The position numbers were made by a program, and so were the translations under genes. A model generated the notes under the pieces. The model was not told where the DNA came from, searched no databases, and saw only the letters and a list, made by a program, of their open reading frames with translations. A stretch of DNA of 64,000 nucleotides from Arthrobacter globiformis NBRC 12137 (GTDB lineage: Bacteria; Actinomycetota; Actinomycetes; Actinomycetales; Micrococcaceae). Within the stretch, counting starts at the first letter, position 1. Each line of letters begins with the position of its first letter. The stretch is taken from contig NZ_BAEG01000010.1 of assembly GCF_000238915.1 (NCBI RefSeq), forward strand, positions 1-64,000, in the 5' to 3' direction. This document shows positions 1 through 9,042 of this stretch, piece after piece.

Positions 1-897
1 ACCCATGTTCCGCAGCTTGGCCAGCATGGCCCCGGCGACGGCGGCATCGACGTCGGCATCCTCAAACACCACGAACGGGGCGTTGCCGCCCAGCTCCATC
101 GAGGTCCGCAGGACGGTTTCGGAGGCGTCGGACAGCAGGCGGCGGCCCACCTCGGTGGACCCGGTGAAGGAGAGCTTCCGGAGACGGGAGTCCTTGATCA
201 GCGGGCCGGTGGTGGCGCCGGCCGTGGACGTGGGGATGACGTTCAGGACGCCGGCGGGCAGTCCGGCTTCCTGCATCACGGCAGCGAACAGCTGCGAGGT
301 CAGCGGGGTCAGGTTGGCGGACTTCAGCACCATCGTGCAGCCGGCCGCGACGGCGGGGGCGATCTTGCGGGTGGCCATGGCCAGCGGGAAGTTCCACGGC
401 GTGATCAGCAGGCACGGGCCCACGGGCTTCTTGGTCACCAAGAGGCGGGACTTGCCATCCGGGGAGACAGAGTAGCGGCCGAAAGCACGGACGGCTTCCT
501 CGGAGAACCAGCGCAGGAACTCGGCGCCATAGGTGACCTCGCCGCGTGCCTCGGCCAGCGGTTTGCCCATTTCCAGGGTCATCAGCAGCGCGAAGTCCTC
601 GGCGCGCTCGGTGACCAGTTCAAAGGCGCGGCGCAGGATCTCGCCGCGCTCCCGCGGCGGCACCTTGGCCCAGGACTCCTGGGCAGCGGCGGCCGCGTCC
701 AGGGCAGCAGCGCCGTCCTCAGCGCCGGCGTCGGCGATGCTCAGCAGTGTCTTCCCGGTAGCGGGATCCTCGACGTCGAACGTCTTGCCCGACGCCGCGG
801 GACGCCACTCGCCGTTGATGAGCAGGCCGGTGGGAACAGACGCGAGCAATTCGCTTTCGCGTTCTGCGGTAGCAGTGGACTGTGTAGTAACAGACAC
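1..897 (-). CDS. gabD: Succinate-semialdehyde dehydrogenase (aldehyde dehydrogenase family), C-terminal part beyond window
   Basis: NAD(P)-dependent oxidation of succinate semialdehyde to succinate, the last step of GABA breakdown; cytoplasmic. The GTG start at 897 has a GAGGGA ribosome site 8 nt upstream. The 299 residues present carry the cofactor-binding TPWNFPLAMATRK stretch, the SFTGSTEVGRRL motif near residue 245 and the MELGGNAPFVVF motif with the expected general-base Glu near 268. By the spacing usual in GabD the catalytic Cys would fall near residue 302, just past the window edge. The exact aldehyde substrate is inferred; a broader aldehyde dehydrogenase is possible. Confidence 0.85.
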   Translation of the reverse strand, partial: MSVTTQSTATAERESELLASVPTGLLINGEWRPAASGKTFDVEDPATGKTLLSIADAGAEDGAAALDAAAAAQESWAKVPPRERGEILRRAFELVTERAEDFALLMTLEMGKPLAEARGEVTYGAEFLRWFSEEAVRAFGRYSVSPDGKSRLLVTKKPVGPCLLITPWNFPLAMATRKIAPAVAAGCTMVLKSANLTPLTSQLFAAVMQEAGLPAGVLNVIPTSTAGATTGPLIKDSRLRKLSFTGSTEVGRRLLSDASETVLRTSMELGGNAPFVVFEDADVDAAVAGAMLAKLRNMG

Positions 898-1141
898 GGT
901 GACTCCCTCGTCAGCAATCGGATTGCCGGTTATGTGCAGCTCCCGCATACGGCGTGCCGCCGCCTGCCGCCCGCTGCTAGCTTGGCTGGATTAAAGCCAC
1001 GGTACTGCCGGGATCTCCGCAGTGTCTACGCATCGGCGCACTGCCAGTGGCGCCATTCGTTGTGCAGCTGCACAGCCGCCCCGGCAGTGCCGCCGGCGGC
1101 TGGAAGCGCACCGTTGCGGCGGGGTCACCGGATCGGGGAGG

Positions 1142-2080
1142 TCACCGCGCCGCGAGCACGGCGGAGTACAGCTCCCGCTTGCTGACGCGGGTTTCCTCGG
1201 CGACGGCCGCCACGGCTTCCTTGAGCCGGACGCCCTTGGCCACGAGTTCGTTGACGGCGGCGACGCCATCTTCCGGCGAGCCAGGGGCACGCTCCGGGGC
1301 GCCGGCCACCACGACGGCGATCTCGCCGCGCACCTCGCTGGTCTCCGCCCATTGCAGCATCTCGCGGAGCGAGCCGCGGAGGACTTCCTCGTAGGTCTTG
1401 GTGAGTTCGCGGCAGACCGCCGCGCGCCGGTCCGGGCCGAAGCGCTCGTGCAGTGCCCGCAGCATGGCCTCAAGCCGGTGCGGGGCCTCAAAGAAGACCA
1501 TGGTGCGGCGTTCGGCGTCGAGATCCGCCAGACGGGCGGCGCGTTCGCCGGCCTTCCGCGGGAGGAAGCCTTCGAAACAGAACCTGTCGGTGGGCAGGCC
1601 GGACAGGGCCAGGGCGGTGAGGACAGCCGACGGGCCGGGGACGGCCGTGACCGTAAGGCCGGCGGCGACCGCGCCTTCGACGAGCCGGAAGCCGGGGTCG
1701 GAGACAGCGGGCATGCCGGCGTCGGTGACCATGACAAGGGTTTTCCCGGCGCGGACCTGCTCCAGGAGCTCCGCGGTCTTGGTGGCCTCGTTGTGCTCGT
1801 GGTAGCTGATGATCCGCCCGCTCACGGCGACGTCCAGGCTCTGCACCAGGCGGTGCAGGCGGCGGGTGTCCTCGGCAGCCACAATATCCGCCGTGGCCAG
1901 CAGCTCCACCAGCCTTGCTGAAGCGTCGCCCACATTGCCGATGGGTGTTGCCGCCAGGACGATCCGTCCCGGACCGCCGCTGCGGAGGTCCTGCGCCCTT
2001 CCGCCGGCGGTGTCTGCCGGTTCTGCACTGCTGGAAGGGTCGGAACTGCTGTCAGGGGCGGTGCTCGCATCATGGTCCAC
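1142..2080 (-). CDS. rsmI: 16S rRNA (cytidine(1402)-2'-O)-methyltransferase RsmI
   Basis: Uses SAM to 2'-O-methylate C1402 in the decoding centre of 16S rRNA. The 312-residue protein has a Ser/Asp-rich N-terminal tail of about 35 residues, then the tetrapyrrole-methylase fold: LAATPIGN, the AEDTRRLHRLV motif and MVTDAGMPAVSDPG, followed by VPGPSAVLTALALSG. The GTG start at 2080 has no Shine-Dalgarno but a TAGGCT -10 box exactly 6 nt before it, which suggests a leaderless transcript. It is divergent from the protein mannosyltransferase gene, an arrangement also found in mycobacteria. Confidence 0.95.
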   Translation of the reverse strand: MDHDASTAPDSSSDPSSSAEPADTAGGRAQDLRSGGPGRIVLAATPIGNVGDASARLVELLATADIVAAEDTRRLHRLVQSLDVAVSGRIISYHEHNEATKTAELLEQVRAGKTLVMVTDAGMPAVSDPGFRLVEGAVAAGLTVTAVPGPSAVLTALALSGLPTDRFCFEGFLPRKAGERAARLADLDAERRTMVFFEAPHRLEAMLRALHERFGPDRRAAVCRELTKTYEEVLRGSLREMLQWAETSEVRGEIAVVVAGAPERAPGSPEDGVAAVNELVAKGVRLKEAVAAVAEETRVSKRELYSAVLAAR

Positions 2081-2086
2081 GGATCC

Positions 2087-2092
2087 AGCCTA
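2087..2092 (-). promoter_or_regulatory. -10 box of rsmI, probably leaderless
   Basis: TAGGCT on the minus strand ends 6 nt before the GTG start of rsmI and no ribosome site lies between, so the transcript probably begins at the start codon. Confidence 0.55.
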
Positions 2093-2142
2093 CTGCCGCC
2101 TGGCCTGCTCGCCTCTCCCAGGTTCCAAGCAGCCGCAAACGG

Positions 2143-2148
2143 TAGCAT
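2143..2148 (+). promoter_or_regulatory. -10 box of pmt, probably leaderless
   Basis: TAGCAT ends 6 nt before the GTG at 2155. With the rsmI box this makes a compact divergent promoter pair in the 74-bp gap. Confidence 0.55.
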
Positions 2149-2154
2149 GGGCTC

Positions 2155-3861
2155 GTGACACAGACCTCCGTGCGGCCTGACGGGGCCGAACCAGCAAGTA
2201 CCCCGGCTTCCGCACCCGCCACGGAAGGCCGCGGCCCGCACGTGCAGCGCTGGATCAGCCGCCCCTCGGAGGCCTTCACGGCAGCCGCCCTCACGCGGCG
2301 CCTGATCGGCGGCATCCGCACCTGGCGGGACTACCCGCCGTCGCTCCGGCTCTGGTTCTGGCTGGTTCCCGCGCTGACCGCCGTTGTGGGCGGGATCCTG
2401 AGGTTCGTCCGGCTGGATGTCCCCCGCAACCTCGTGTTCGACGAGACGTACTACGTCAAGGACGGCTACTCGCTGCTGGTGAGCGGCTACGAGCGGAGCT
2501 GGCCTGACAAGGCCAACGACGCATTCGTGGCCGGCAACCCCAACGTGCTGCTGAACACCCCCGAATACGTGGTGCACCCGCCCGTGGGCAAGTGGATGAT
2601 CGCGGCCGGCATGTGGCTGTTCGGCGCTGACAATCCCTTCGGCTGGCGGTTCGCCGCGGCACTGACCGGGACCCTGTCGGTCGCCCTCGTTGCGCTGATA
2701 GCCCAGAAACTCTTCGGCTCCCTGATCCTGGGGGCAGCAGCCGGGCTGCTGCTCGCCGTCGACGGCCACCACCTCGTCATGTCCCGAACATCGCTGCTGG
2801 ACATCTTCCTCATGTTCTGGGTCCTGGCGGCATTCGGCGCGCTGCTGCTCGACCGCGACGACGGCCGGCGCCGGCTGGCCGCCAGGCTCGGCAGGGCGGC
2901 GGCTGCCTCCCCCACCGGCAGGCCATCAGCGCTCCAGCTCCTGTCCGGCCCGTGGCTGGGGGTCCGCTGGTGGCGGGTTGCGGCGGGCGTCTGCCTGGGC
3001 CTGGCCGTCGGCACCAAGTGGTCGGCGCTGTTTTTCCTGGCCGGCTTCGGGCTCCTGACGGTGTTCTGGGACCTCAGCGCCCGCCGGATCGCCGGCATCC
3101 GCGGCTGGGTCAGCGCCGGAATCATCAAGGACGGGCTCCTGGCCTTCCTCAGCACCGTGCCCGTGGCCGCCGTGACGTACGCCGTCAGCTGGACGGGATG
3201 GTTCCGGTCCACCGATGCCTACTACCGGCGGTGGGCGGAGACAAACCCCAGCGCGGAATGGGGCTGGCTGCCGGACTCTGTCCGGTCCCTGGCGCACTAC
3301 CACCTTGAGGCCTACAAGTTCCACCAGGGCCTCAGCTCGGAACACCCGTACGAGGCGAGCGCCTGGAGCTGGCTGGTGATGGGCAGGCCCACCTCGTTCT
3401 TCTACGAGTCCCCCAAACAGGGCACCCCCGGCTGCGATTTTGCCAACTGCACCACGGCCATCCTGTCCGTCGGAAACCCGCTGATCTGGTGGAGCGCCGC
3501 CATCTCGCTGGTGATCCTTTTGTTCTGGTGGGCGGGCAGGCGCGACTGGCGCGCCGGGGCCATACTGGCCGCCGTCGGCTCCGGCTACCTGCCGTGGTTC
3601 ATGTACCCGGAACGCACCATGTTCTTCTTCTACGCGGTGTCCTTCGAGCCCTTCCTGGTCCTGGCGCTCGTCTACTGCCTGGGCCTGGTCCTGGGGAAAA
3701 CCAGCGACCCGCCGTGGCGGCGGCGTTCCGGGCTGTACGGGGTGGCCCTGTTCGTGGTGGCCGCGGTCCTGATCTCGTCCTTCTTCTACCCGGTCTGGAC
3801 CGCCGAAATGATCACCTACCAGGACTGGCGGCTCAGGATGTGGATGCCCTCCTGGATCTGA
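2155..3861 (+). CDS. pmt: Polyprenyl-phosphate-mannose--protein mannosyltransferase (Pmt, GT39)
   Basis: Integral membrane enzyme that transfers mannose from polyprenol-phosphate-mannose to Ser/Thr of exported proteins. The 568 residues start with a cytoplasmic tail of about 65 residues, then many membrane segments. The first outside loop has the acidic FDETYYVKDGY motif needed for catalysis in this family. A long loop (about 355-440) contains HYHLEAYKFHQGL and ends with the MGRPTSFFYE segment typical of bacterial Pmt. GTG start, leaderless promoter. Confidence 0.93.
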   Translation: MTQTSVRPDGAEPASTPASAPATEGRGPHVQRWISRPSEAFTAAALTRRLIGGIRTWRDYPPSLRLWFWLVPALTAVVGGILRFVRLDVPRNLVFDETYYVKDGYSLLVSGYERSWPDKANDAFVAGNPNVLLNTPEYVVHPPVGKWMIAAGMWLFGADNPFGWRFAAALTGTLSVALVALIAQKLFGSLILGAAAGLLLAVDGHHLVMSRTSLLDIFLMFWVLAAFGALLLDRDDGRRRLAARLGRAAAASPTGRPSALQLLSGPWLGVRWWRVAAGVCLGLAVGTKWSALFFLAGFGLLTVFWDLSARRIAGIRGWVSAGIIKDGLLAFLSTVPVAAVTYAVSWTGWFRSTDAYYRRWAETNPSAEWGWLPDSVRSLAHYHLEAYKFHQGLSSEHPYEASAWSWLVMGRPTSFFYESPKQGTPGCDFANCTTAILSVGNPLIWWSAAISLVILLFWWAGRRDWRAGAILAAVGSGYLPWFMYPERTMFFFYAVSFEPFLVLALVYCLGLVLGKTSDPPWRRRSGLYGVALFVVAAVLISSFFYPVWTAEMITYQDWRLRMWMPSWI

Positions 3862-3916
3862 GGCACGATTGCAGGTGGAGACCCGACGTGATCAGCAACG
3901 AAATGGAGACCCGCCT

Positions 3917-5746
3917 GTGAGGGAAGCAAGCACGGAACTGATGGTTGCCCTGGAGGACAGCAGCAACGTCACCGACCTGCTCCTGGACTGCTACCGGCAC
4001 AATCCTTCGCACGCCGTCTACGCCCGCCGGGACGCCAGCGGCTGGCAGAACGTCACCGCCGGGCACTTCCTGGACCAGGTCACGGCACTGGCCAAAGGCC
4101 TCATTGCCGGTGGCCTGGCCCCCGGGGACACCGTTGCGGTCCTTTCTGCCACCCGCTACGAGTGGACACTGGTGGATTTCGCCATCTGGTTTGCCGGCGG
4201 CGTGACCGTGCCCATCTACGAAACCTCCTCGGCAAGCCAGGTGGAGTGGATCCTGTCTGACTCGGGCGCCGGGCGGGTCTTCGTTGAGGACCGGCAGAAG
4301 GCGGCGCTGCTGGAGCAGGTCCTGTCCGCCTCCAGCGTCCTGGCCGGCCGCCTGGTGCCGGTGGTCCGGATGGATTACGACGGCGACGCCCCCAACTTTG
4401 CCAGCCTCGCCGGCGCGGGGGCCGGGGTGTCAGACGCCGAACTGGAGCGGCACCGCTCGGCAGCGGCGTTGTCGGATGTTGCGTCCCTCGTCTATACCTC
4501 CGGAACCACCGGCAGGCCAAAAGGCTGCGAGATCACGCATGGAAATTTCGCCCTCGTGGCCCGGAACATCGTGGCCTTCCTGCCCGAACTGCTGCAGCAG
4601 GAGAACGCCAGGACCCTGATGTTCCTGCCGTTGGCCCATGTGCTGGCCAGGGCCGTCCAGGTGGTGTGCCTCACCGCCGGTGTCACTCTCGGCCACACTT
4701 CGGGAAACGCACAGCTGCTTGATGACCTGGGAACCTTCAAGCCGACCTTCCTGCTCGCTGTGCCCCGCATCTTCGAGAAGATCCGCGCCGGAGCGGAACA
4801 GAAGGCGAAGGATGCCGGGAAGTCGCGGCTGTTCAGTGCCGCCGCGGGGGTGGCCGTCCGCTACTCGCAGGCGCTTGATGCCGCCGCGCGTGGCGAGGGC
4901 AGCGGCCCGGGCGCAATGCTCCGGGCCCAGCACGCAGTGTTCGACCGCCTTGTGTATCCCCGGCTGCGCCAGGTGTTCGGCGGCAACATGAAGTACGCCG
5001 TTTCCGGCGCGAGCCCGCTCAATGCGCGCGATGCGCACTTCTTCAATGGCGCCGGGGTCGCCGTGCTCGAAGGCTACGGCCTGACGGAGACGACCGCGCC
5101 CTGCACGGCGAACACCGCCGGCCTCACCCGGGTGGGCACGGTGGGTATCCCGGCGCCGGGCACCACCATCCGCATCGCCGAGGACGGGGAGGTCCTGGTC
5201 AGCGGCATCGGCGTATTCAAGGGCTACCACGCGAACGAGGCGGCTAACGCCGAGGCGTTCACCGACGGCTTTTTCCGCACCGGGGACCTGGGCTCCCTGG
5301 ACGCCGACGGGTTCCTCACCATCACCGGCCGTAAGAAGGACCTGCTGGTCACGGCTGCCGGCAAAAACGTGGCACCCGGGCCGCTTGAGGAAAAGATCCG
5401 CGAACACCGGCTGGTGGGCCACGCCGTGCTGGTGGGTGACGGGAAGCCGTTCATTTCTGCCCTGGTCAACCTCGACGCCGAAGGCCTCAGGCACTGGTGC
5501 ACCGGGCGTGGCATTCCGCCGCTCAGCCCCGCGGAAGCCTGCACGGACCCCGCGGTACGCAGTGCCATCCAGGAAGCGGTGGACCAGGCCAACAGCCTCG
5601 TGTCCAAGGCCGAATCCATCCGCAAGTTCCAGGTCCTGGACGCAGCCTTCACCGTGGAGTCCGGGCACCTGACGCCCTCCCTCAAACTCAAGAGGGCCGC
5701 CGTCGTCAAGGACTTTGCAGCGGAAATCGAGCGGCTGTACGGCTGA
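3917..5746 (+). CDS. Long-chain-fatty-acid--CoA ligase (FadD15-like AMP-forming synthetase)
   Basis: ATP-dependent activation of fatty acids to acyl-CoA. The 609-residue protein has the AMP-binding P-loop YTSGTTGRPKGCEITHGN (about 195-212), GYGLTET, the adenylate motif FRTGDLGSLDADGFLTITGR and a C-terminal AAGKNVAPGPLEE hinge/lysine region. The GTG at 3917 is chosen because GGAG lies 8 nt upstream; an open frame reaches back to a TTG at 3869 without a good ribosome site. It lies 55 bp after pmt on the same strand and converges with the DUF1461 gene. Confidence 0.9.
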   Translation: MREASTELMVALEDSSNVTDLLLDCYRHNPSHAVYARRDASGWQNVTAGHFLDQVTALAKGLIAGGLAPGDTVAVLSATRYEWTLVDFAIWFAGGVTVPIYETSSASQVEWILSDSGAGRVFVEDRQKAALLEQVLSASSVLAGRLVPVVRMDYDGDAPNFASLAGAGAGVSDAELERHRSAAALSDVASLVYTSGTTGRPKGCEITHGNFALVARNIVAFLPELLQQENARTLMFLPLAHVLARAVQVVCLTAGVTLGHTSGNAQLLDDLGTFKPTFLLAVPRIFEKIRAGAEQKAKDAGKSRLFSAAAGVAVRYSQALDAAARGEGSGPGAMLRAQHAVFDRLVYPRLRQVFGGNMKYAVSGASPLNARDAHFFNGAGVAVLEGYGLTETTAPCTANTAGLTRVGTVGIPAPGTTIRIAEDGEVLVSGIGVFKGYHANEAANAEAFTDGFFRTGDLGSLDADGFLTITGRKKDLLVTAAGKNVAPGPLEEKIREHRLVGHAVLVGDGKPFISALVNLDAEGLRHWCTGRGIPPLSPAEACTDPAVRSAIQEAVDQANSLVSKAESIRKFQVLDAAFTVESGHLTPSLKLKRAAVVKDFAAEIERLYG

Positions 5747-5770
5747 GCAGACTGATCTGCCCGGAAGCCG

Positions 5771-6979
5771 CTACAGGTTCACGGGCCGTACGGTGCCTGC
5801 CTCCGGAGCGTCGTCGTTCACGTCGTTGCCATCCGGGCCGTCACCCTTGCGGCCCTTCCGTGCCGGTGCCAGGCCGCGGCGCCTGCGGGTGGGCCAGGTC
5901 AGAATCAACGTCACCACAGCGGTAATCAGGACAAGCGCGGCGATGACCAGTCCGGCGTCGATCCAGAACTGCCCGGGGAAGAGCCGGATGAGCGTATCCT
6001 CCAGCGCAAACGTCCAGGAGCCGGCGGCGAAGAAGATGCGGTGGAACTCGGTAAAGAACTGCTGCCAGCCGAGGGCAGCGAGCGTGCCCAGGCCGATGAT
6101 GAGCACCAGCGTCACGATGGAGCCGGCGAACAGCCCCCGGCGCACTCCGCCGGGCGTGCGCCGCCGTAGGTAGATGATCGCGATGATGCTGATCAGGATC
6201 ATCAGTGCCCCGGCCCCGAAGGCGGACAGGAAGACGAGCTTCACGTCGGCCATGTGGCTGACCTCGCCGTCCTTAAACAGCTTTTCGCCGCTGCGGTTAA
6301 CCAGTTCGCCCAGGTAGCGCGGACCGGACCAGTTGCTCAGGTAGTCCACGGCGTAGGAGCCGTAGGTCATGCGGTCGTCCGCGTTGAAGCCGTAGCCGTC
6401 CCCGGGGAAACCGGGCCGGTGGTACTCGGCCCACAGGAAGAGCGGGCTGGTCACGGCGCGCACGGCAAGGACCAAAAGGATCACCGGATAGAAAATGGCC
6501 AGCAGGACCTGGAGGAACCGCGGCAGCACCGGCTTGGCGCGGGCTGCCTGCTCGCGCTCGGCGTTGCGGCGCTCCACTTCCTCCTGCGGCGGGCGCACCT
6601 GCAGGGCGGATGTGGGGAGCGGCTCACTGTAGTGGGTGCCCATGGAGGAGGAGGAACGGACCGAGGACGGAGCATCGGACCGGGACGGCTGGCCTGCCGC
6701 CGCGCTCCGGTCAGTTTCGGCACTCTCGGCCGCGGCCGCCTCGGCAGCCTTGCGGTCGGCACGGCTTTCCGGCTGTCCGACAGCGGGATCTGCGGAGCCG
6801 GACGCGGAACGTGCAGGACCGGTGGCGCCCTCCCCCTCGGCGGCACGGGCTGCAGGCGCGGGCTTCATCCATTCAAACGCCGGCTCGTCGGTGTCCTCCG
6901 CGGGAGCCGGAGCGGGGTTCGCCGCCGGATCCAGCCGCGGATCAAGGCGTCCGGACGGTGTCGGAGTATTGTCTTTCAC
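5771..6979 (-). CDS. TIGR01906/DUF1461 family integral membrane protein
   Basis: Function unknown. The 402-residue protein has a low-complexity cytoplasmic N-terminus (residues 1-145, rich in Ala, Pro, Ser, Glu), a membrane helix near 155-180, an outside loop with YHRPGFPGDGYGF and MTYGSYAVDYL typical of the family, then three more helices and a basic C-terminal tail. The GTG at 6979 is preferred because upstream in-frame codons (to 7084) look like non-coding sequence and a GGAAG site lies nearby. The disordered tail is longer than the family core needs. Confidence 0.8.
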   Translation of the reverse strand: MKDNTPTPSGRLDPRLDPAANPAPAPAEDTDEPAFEWMKPAPAARAAEGEGATGPARSASGSADPAVGQPESRADRKAAEAAAAESAETDRSAAAGQPSRSDAPSSVRSSSSMGTHYSEPLPTSALQVRPPQEEVERRNAEREQAARAKPVLPRFLQVLLAIFYPVILLVLAVRAVTSPLFLWAEYHRPGFPGDGYGFNADDRMTYGSYAVDYLSNWSGPRYLGELVNRSGEKLFKDGEVSHMADVKLVFLSAFGAGALMILISIIAIIYLRRRTPGGVRRGLFAGSIVTLVLIIGLGTLAALGWQQFFTEFHRIFFAAGSWTFALEDTLIRLFPGQFWIDAGLVIAALVLITAVVTLILTWPTRRRRGLAPARKGRKGDGPDGNDVNDDAPEAGTVRPVNL

Positions 6980-7135
6980 TGCAGCTTCACTTCCGTAGGC
7001 GTCCACGCTCCATGGCCACCGGCAAGGCCGGGCCAGGCAGCGCTTTGTATCTCCCCAAGAGCCTACCGTCAGCCGCTCCGGCACCGCGATGTGCCACCCC
7101 GCCGCCTGCGTCGAATATTCGGCTGGCGGTAAGAA

Positions 7136-8122
7136 TCAGGCCGCGACTTCGGTGTAGCCGGCGTCCTGGCTGCCCAGGTCGCCGCGGGCGCCGGCGCGGT
7201 AGGCCCGTCCCCCGCAGACCAGCACATATAACCAGTATGCCGCCAGCACAGCCGCGCCGATACTGATCTTTGCCCACACCGGCAAGGTACTGGGCGTAAC
7301 AAAGCCCTCCACGAGGCCCGACACAAACAGCACCAAAACGAGGCCCAGCGCCACCGTGATCATGGACCGGCCCTCTGCTGCAACGGCGCGCGAGCGGGTC
7401 CGGGTGCCTGGCGACACCATCGCCCAAAAGATTCTCAGCCCGGCCGCGCAGGCCACGAATACCGCCGTCAGCTCCATCAGGCCGTGCGGCAGGATGTAGC
7501 TGAAAAACACGTCAGTCTTCCCAACCGCGGCAAACATCCCCGCGGCCACCCCCACACCCTGTGCGTTGGCGAACAGGATCATGGGCACCCAGAAACCGGT
7601 GATGCCCAGGGCGACGGCCTGGGCGCTGATCCAGGCGTTGTTGGTCCAGACGGCGCCGGCAAACGACGCCGCAGGGTTCTCCGAGTAGTAGTCAATGAAG
7701 TCCTCCTCGACATACCGCTGGACTTCCGCTTCCGAGGCGACAGCACGCAGGGCCTCGGGTGAAGTGCCAATCCACAGTGCGAAAGCGCAGCCGACAAGGC
7801 AGAACGCGGCGCCGCAGGCCACCGTCAGCCAGCGGATCCGGTACAGAGCGGCCGGAAGGGACAGCACGAAGAACTGCGCCAGGTCTTCCATGAAGTTCGA
7901 CCGCACGCCGGTGAAGCGGGTGCGCGCCTGCGCCAGCGTGGCGGACAGCGACGCTGACAGGCCGCTTTCCGGCCCGGTGGAACGCAGCAGGGAGAGGTGG
8001 GCGGAGGTCACCTGGTACAGGCGCAGCAGTTCATCGGCGTCGGCACCGCTCAGGCGCCGCTTGTTCGCAAGGTGATGCAGCCGCGACCATGTGTCCGAGT
8101 TGACGGCGGCGAAGGCGTCCAT
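7136..8122 (-). CDS. Stage II sporulation protein M (SpoIIM/DUF95) family membrane protein
   Basis: Integral membrane protein of about 328 residues with roughly six helices. The N-terminal 80 residues form a soluble helical part (LLRLYQVTSAHLSLLRS). Family hallmarks are the FSYILPHGLMELTAVFVACAAGLRI segment and FALWIGTSPEALR. The species does not sporulate, so the sporulation name is by homology only. Pairing with a divergent RDD protein is common in Actinobacteria and suggests a shared membrane role. Start is either ATG at 8122 (GGAG 7 nt upstream) or a leaderless GTG at 8128 (TAGGGT 6 nt upstream). Confidence 0.85.
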   Translation of the reverse strand: MDAFAAVNSDTWSRLHHLANKRRLSGADADELLRLYQVTSAHLSLLRSTGPESGLSASLSATLAQARTRFTGVRSNFMEDLAQFFVLSLPAALYRIRWLTVACGAAFCLVGCAFALWIGTSPEALRAVASEAEVQRYVEEDFIDYYSENPAASFAGAVWTNNAWISAQAVALGITGFWVPMILFANAQGVGVAAGMFAAVGKTDVFFSYILPHGLMELTAVFVACAAGLRIFWAMVSPGTRTRSRAVAAEGRSMITVALGLVLVLFVSGLVEGFVTPSTLPVWAKISIGAAVLAAYWLYVLVCGGRAYRAGARGDLGSQDAGYTEVAA

Positions 8123-8198
8123 GTCCACGCTCCTACCCTAGCCTGCGGAGAACTAGACTTTAGGCGACCGGTGGCCGGAACGACGTACGGGGCAGGAA

Positions 8199-9011
8199 TT
8201 GAGTCCACTCATCACAGGCGAGGCAGTCGTCCTTGAGCTCCGACCGGCGTCCTTCGCTGCCCGCTCCCTCGGTCTTATTCTCGACGTCGTGGTGCATTCC
8301 GCGCTGCTGATCGCCATCCTGATGGCAATGGGCGCCGCCCGGGATGAACTGGACGAGGCGGCCGCCGGGGCGCTCACCCTGGTCAGCGTGGTGTTGTGCT
8401 TCGTCATTGTCCCGGCAGCGGTGGAGACCCTGACCCGCGGCCTCTCGCTGGGCAAACTGGCGGCCGGGCTGCGGATAGTGCGTGACGACGGCGGGGCCAT
8501 CCGTTTCCGCCATGCGGTCATCAGGGCGCTGATCGGCTTCCTGGAGATCTACCAGACCTTCGGCGGCGTTGCCATCACCGTCGCGCTCTTCGACAGCAGG
8601 TCCCGCCGGCTCGGGGACATCGTGGCCGGTACCTATTCGCTGCGGCGCCGGGTCCCGGTGGAACCCGCAATCGTCCCCGTGGCTCCGAGGCACCTCGCCG
8701 CCTGGGCGGAAGCCGCGGACATCGGCCGGATTCCGGACGCCCTGGGACGGCGTGCCGCGCAATTCATGCGCCAGGCGCCACGGATGTCGCCCCTGTCGCG
8801 CAGCGGCATGGCCGCAGCCCTCGCCACCGAGATGTCCGGATATGTGGCACCGTCACCGCCACCGGGAACCACTCCCGACGACTACCTGGCTGCCGTGCTG
8901 GCCGAACGCCGCACACGCGAACTCCGCAGGCTGGGCGCGGCACGCAGGGAAAGCAACCGGATCGCGGAACGGCTGCACCGGCTCCCGTTCACGGCGGCCC
9001 GGGACAGCTAG
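8199..9011 (+). CDS. RDD family membrane protein
   Basis: 270 residues. The RDD domain occupies residues 1-150: AARSLGLILDVVVHSALL with the conserved R and D, a second helix (LTLVSVVLCFVIVPAAVE), LSLGKLAAGLRIV, and the closing RRLGDIVAGTYSLRR motif. The remaining 120 residues are basic and probably cytoplasmic. TTG at 8199 is the only usable start that gives the usual N-terminus (MSPLITGEAVVLELRPAS). Divergent from the SpoIIM-family gene. RDD proteins are thought to be transporters or ion exchangers; the substrate here is unknown. Confidence 0.85.
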   Translation: MSPLITGEAVVLELRPASFAARSLGLILDVVVHSALLIAILMAMGAARDELDEAAAGALTLVSVVLCFVIVPAAVETLTRGLSLGKLAAGLRIVRDDGGAIRFRHAVIRALIGFLEIYQTFGGVAITVALFDSRSRRLGDIVAGTYSLRRRVPVEPAIVPVAPRHLAAWAEAADIGRIPDALGRRAAQFMRQAPRMSPLSRSGMAAALATEMSGYVAPSPPPGTTPDDYLAAVLAERRTRELRRLGAARRESNRIAERLHRLPFTAARDS

Positions 9012-9042
9012 TACTGTCTCTACCGCTTCGCGTGCTGGGGGT

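Noticed and set aside
898..1141. Small genes in the gap between gabD and rsmI
   Set aside because: Short frames exist on both strands but none has a ribosome site, family similarity or normal composition.
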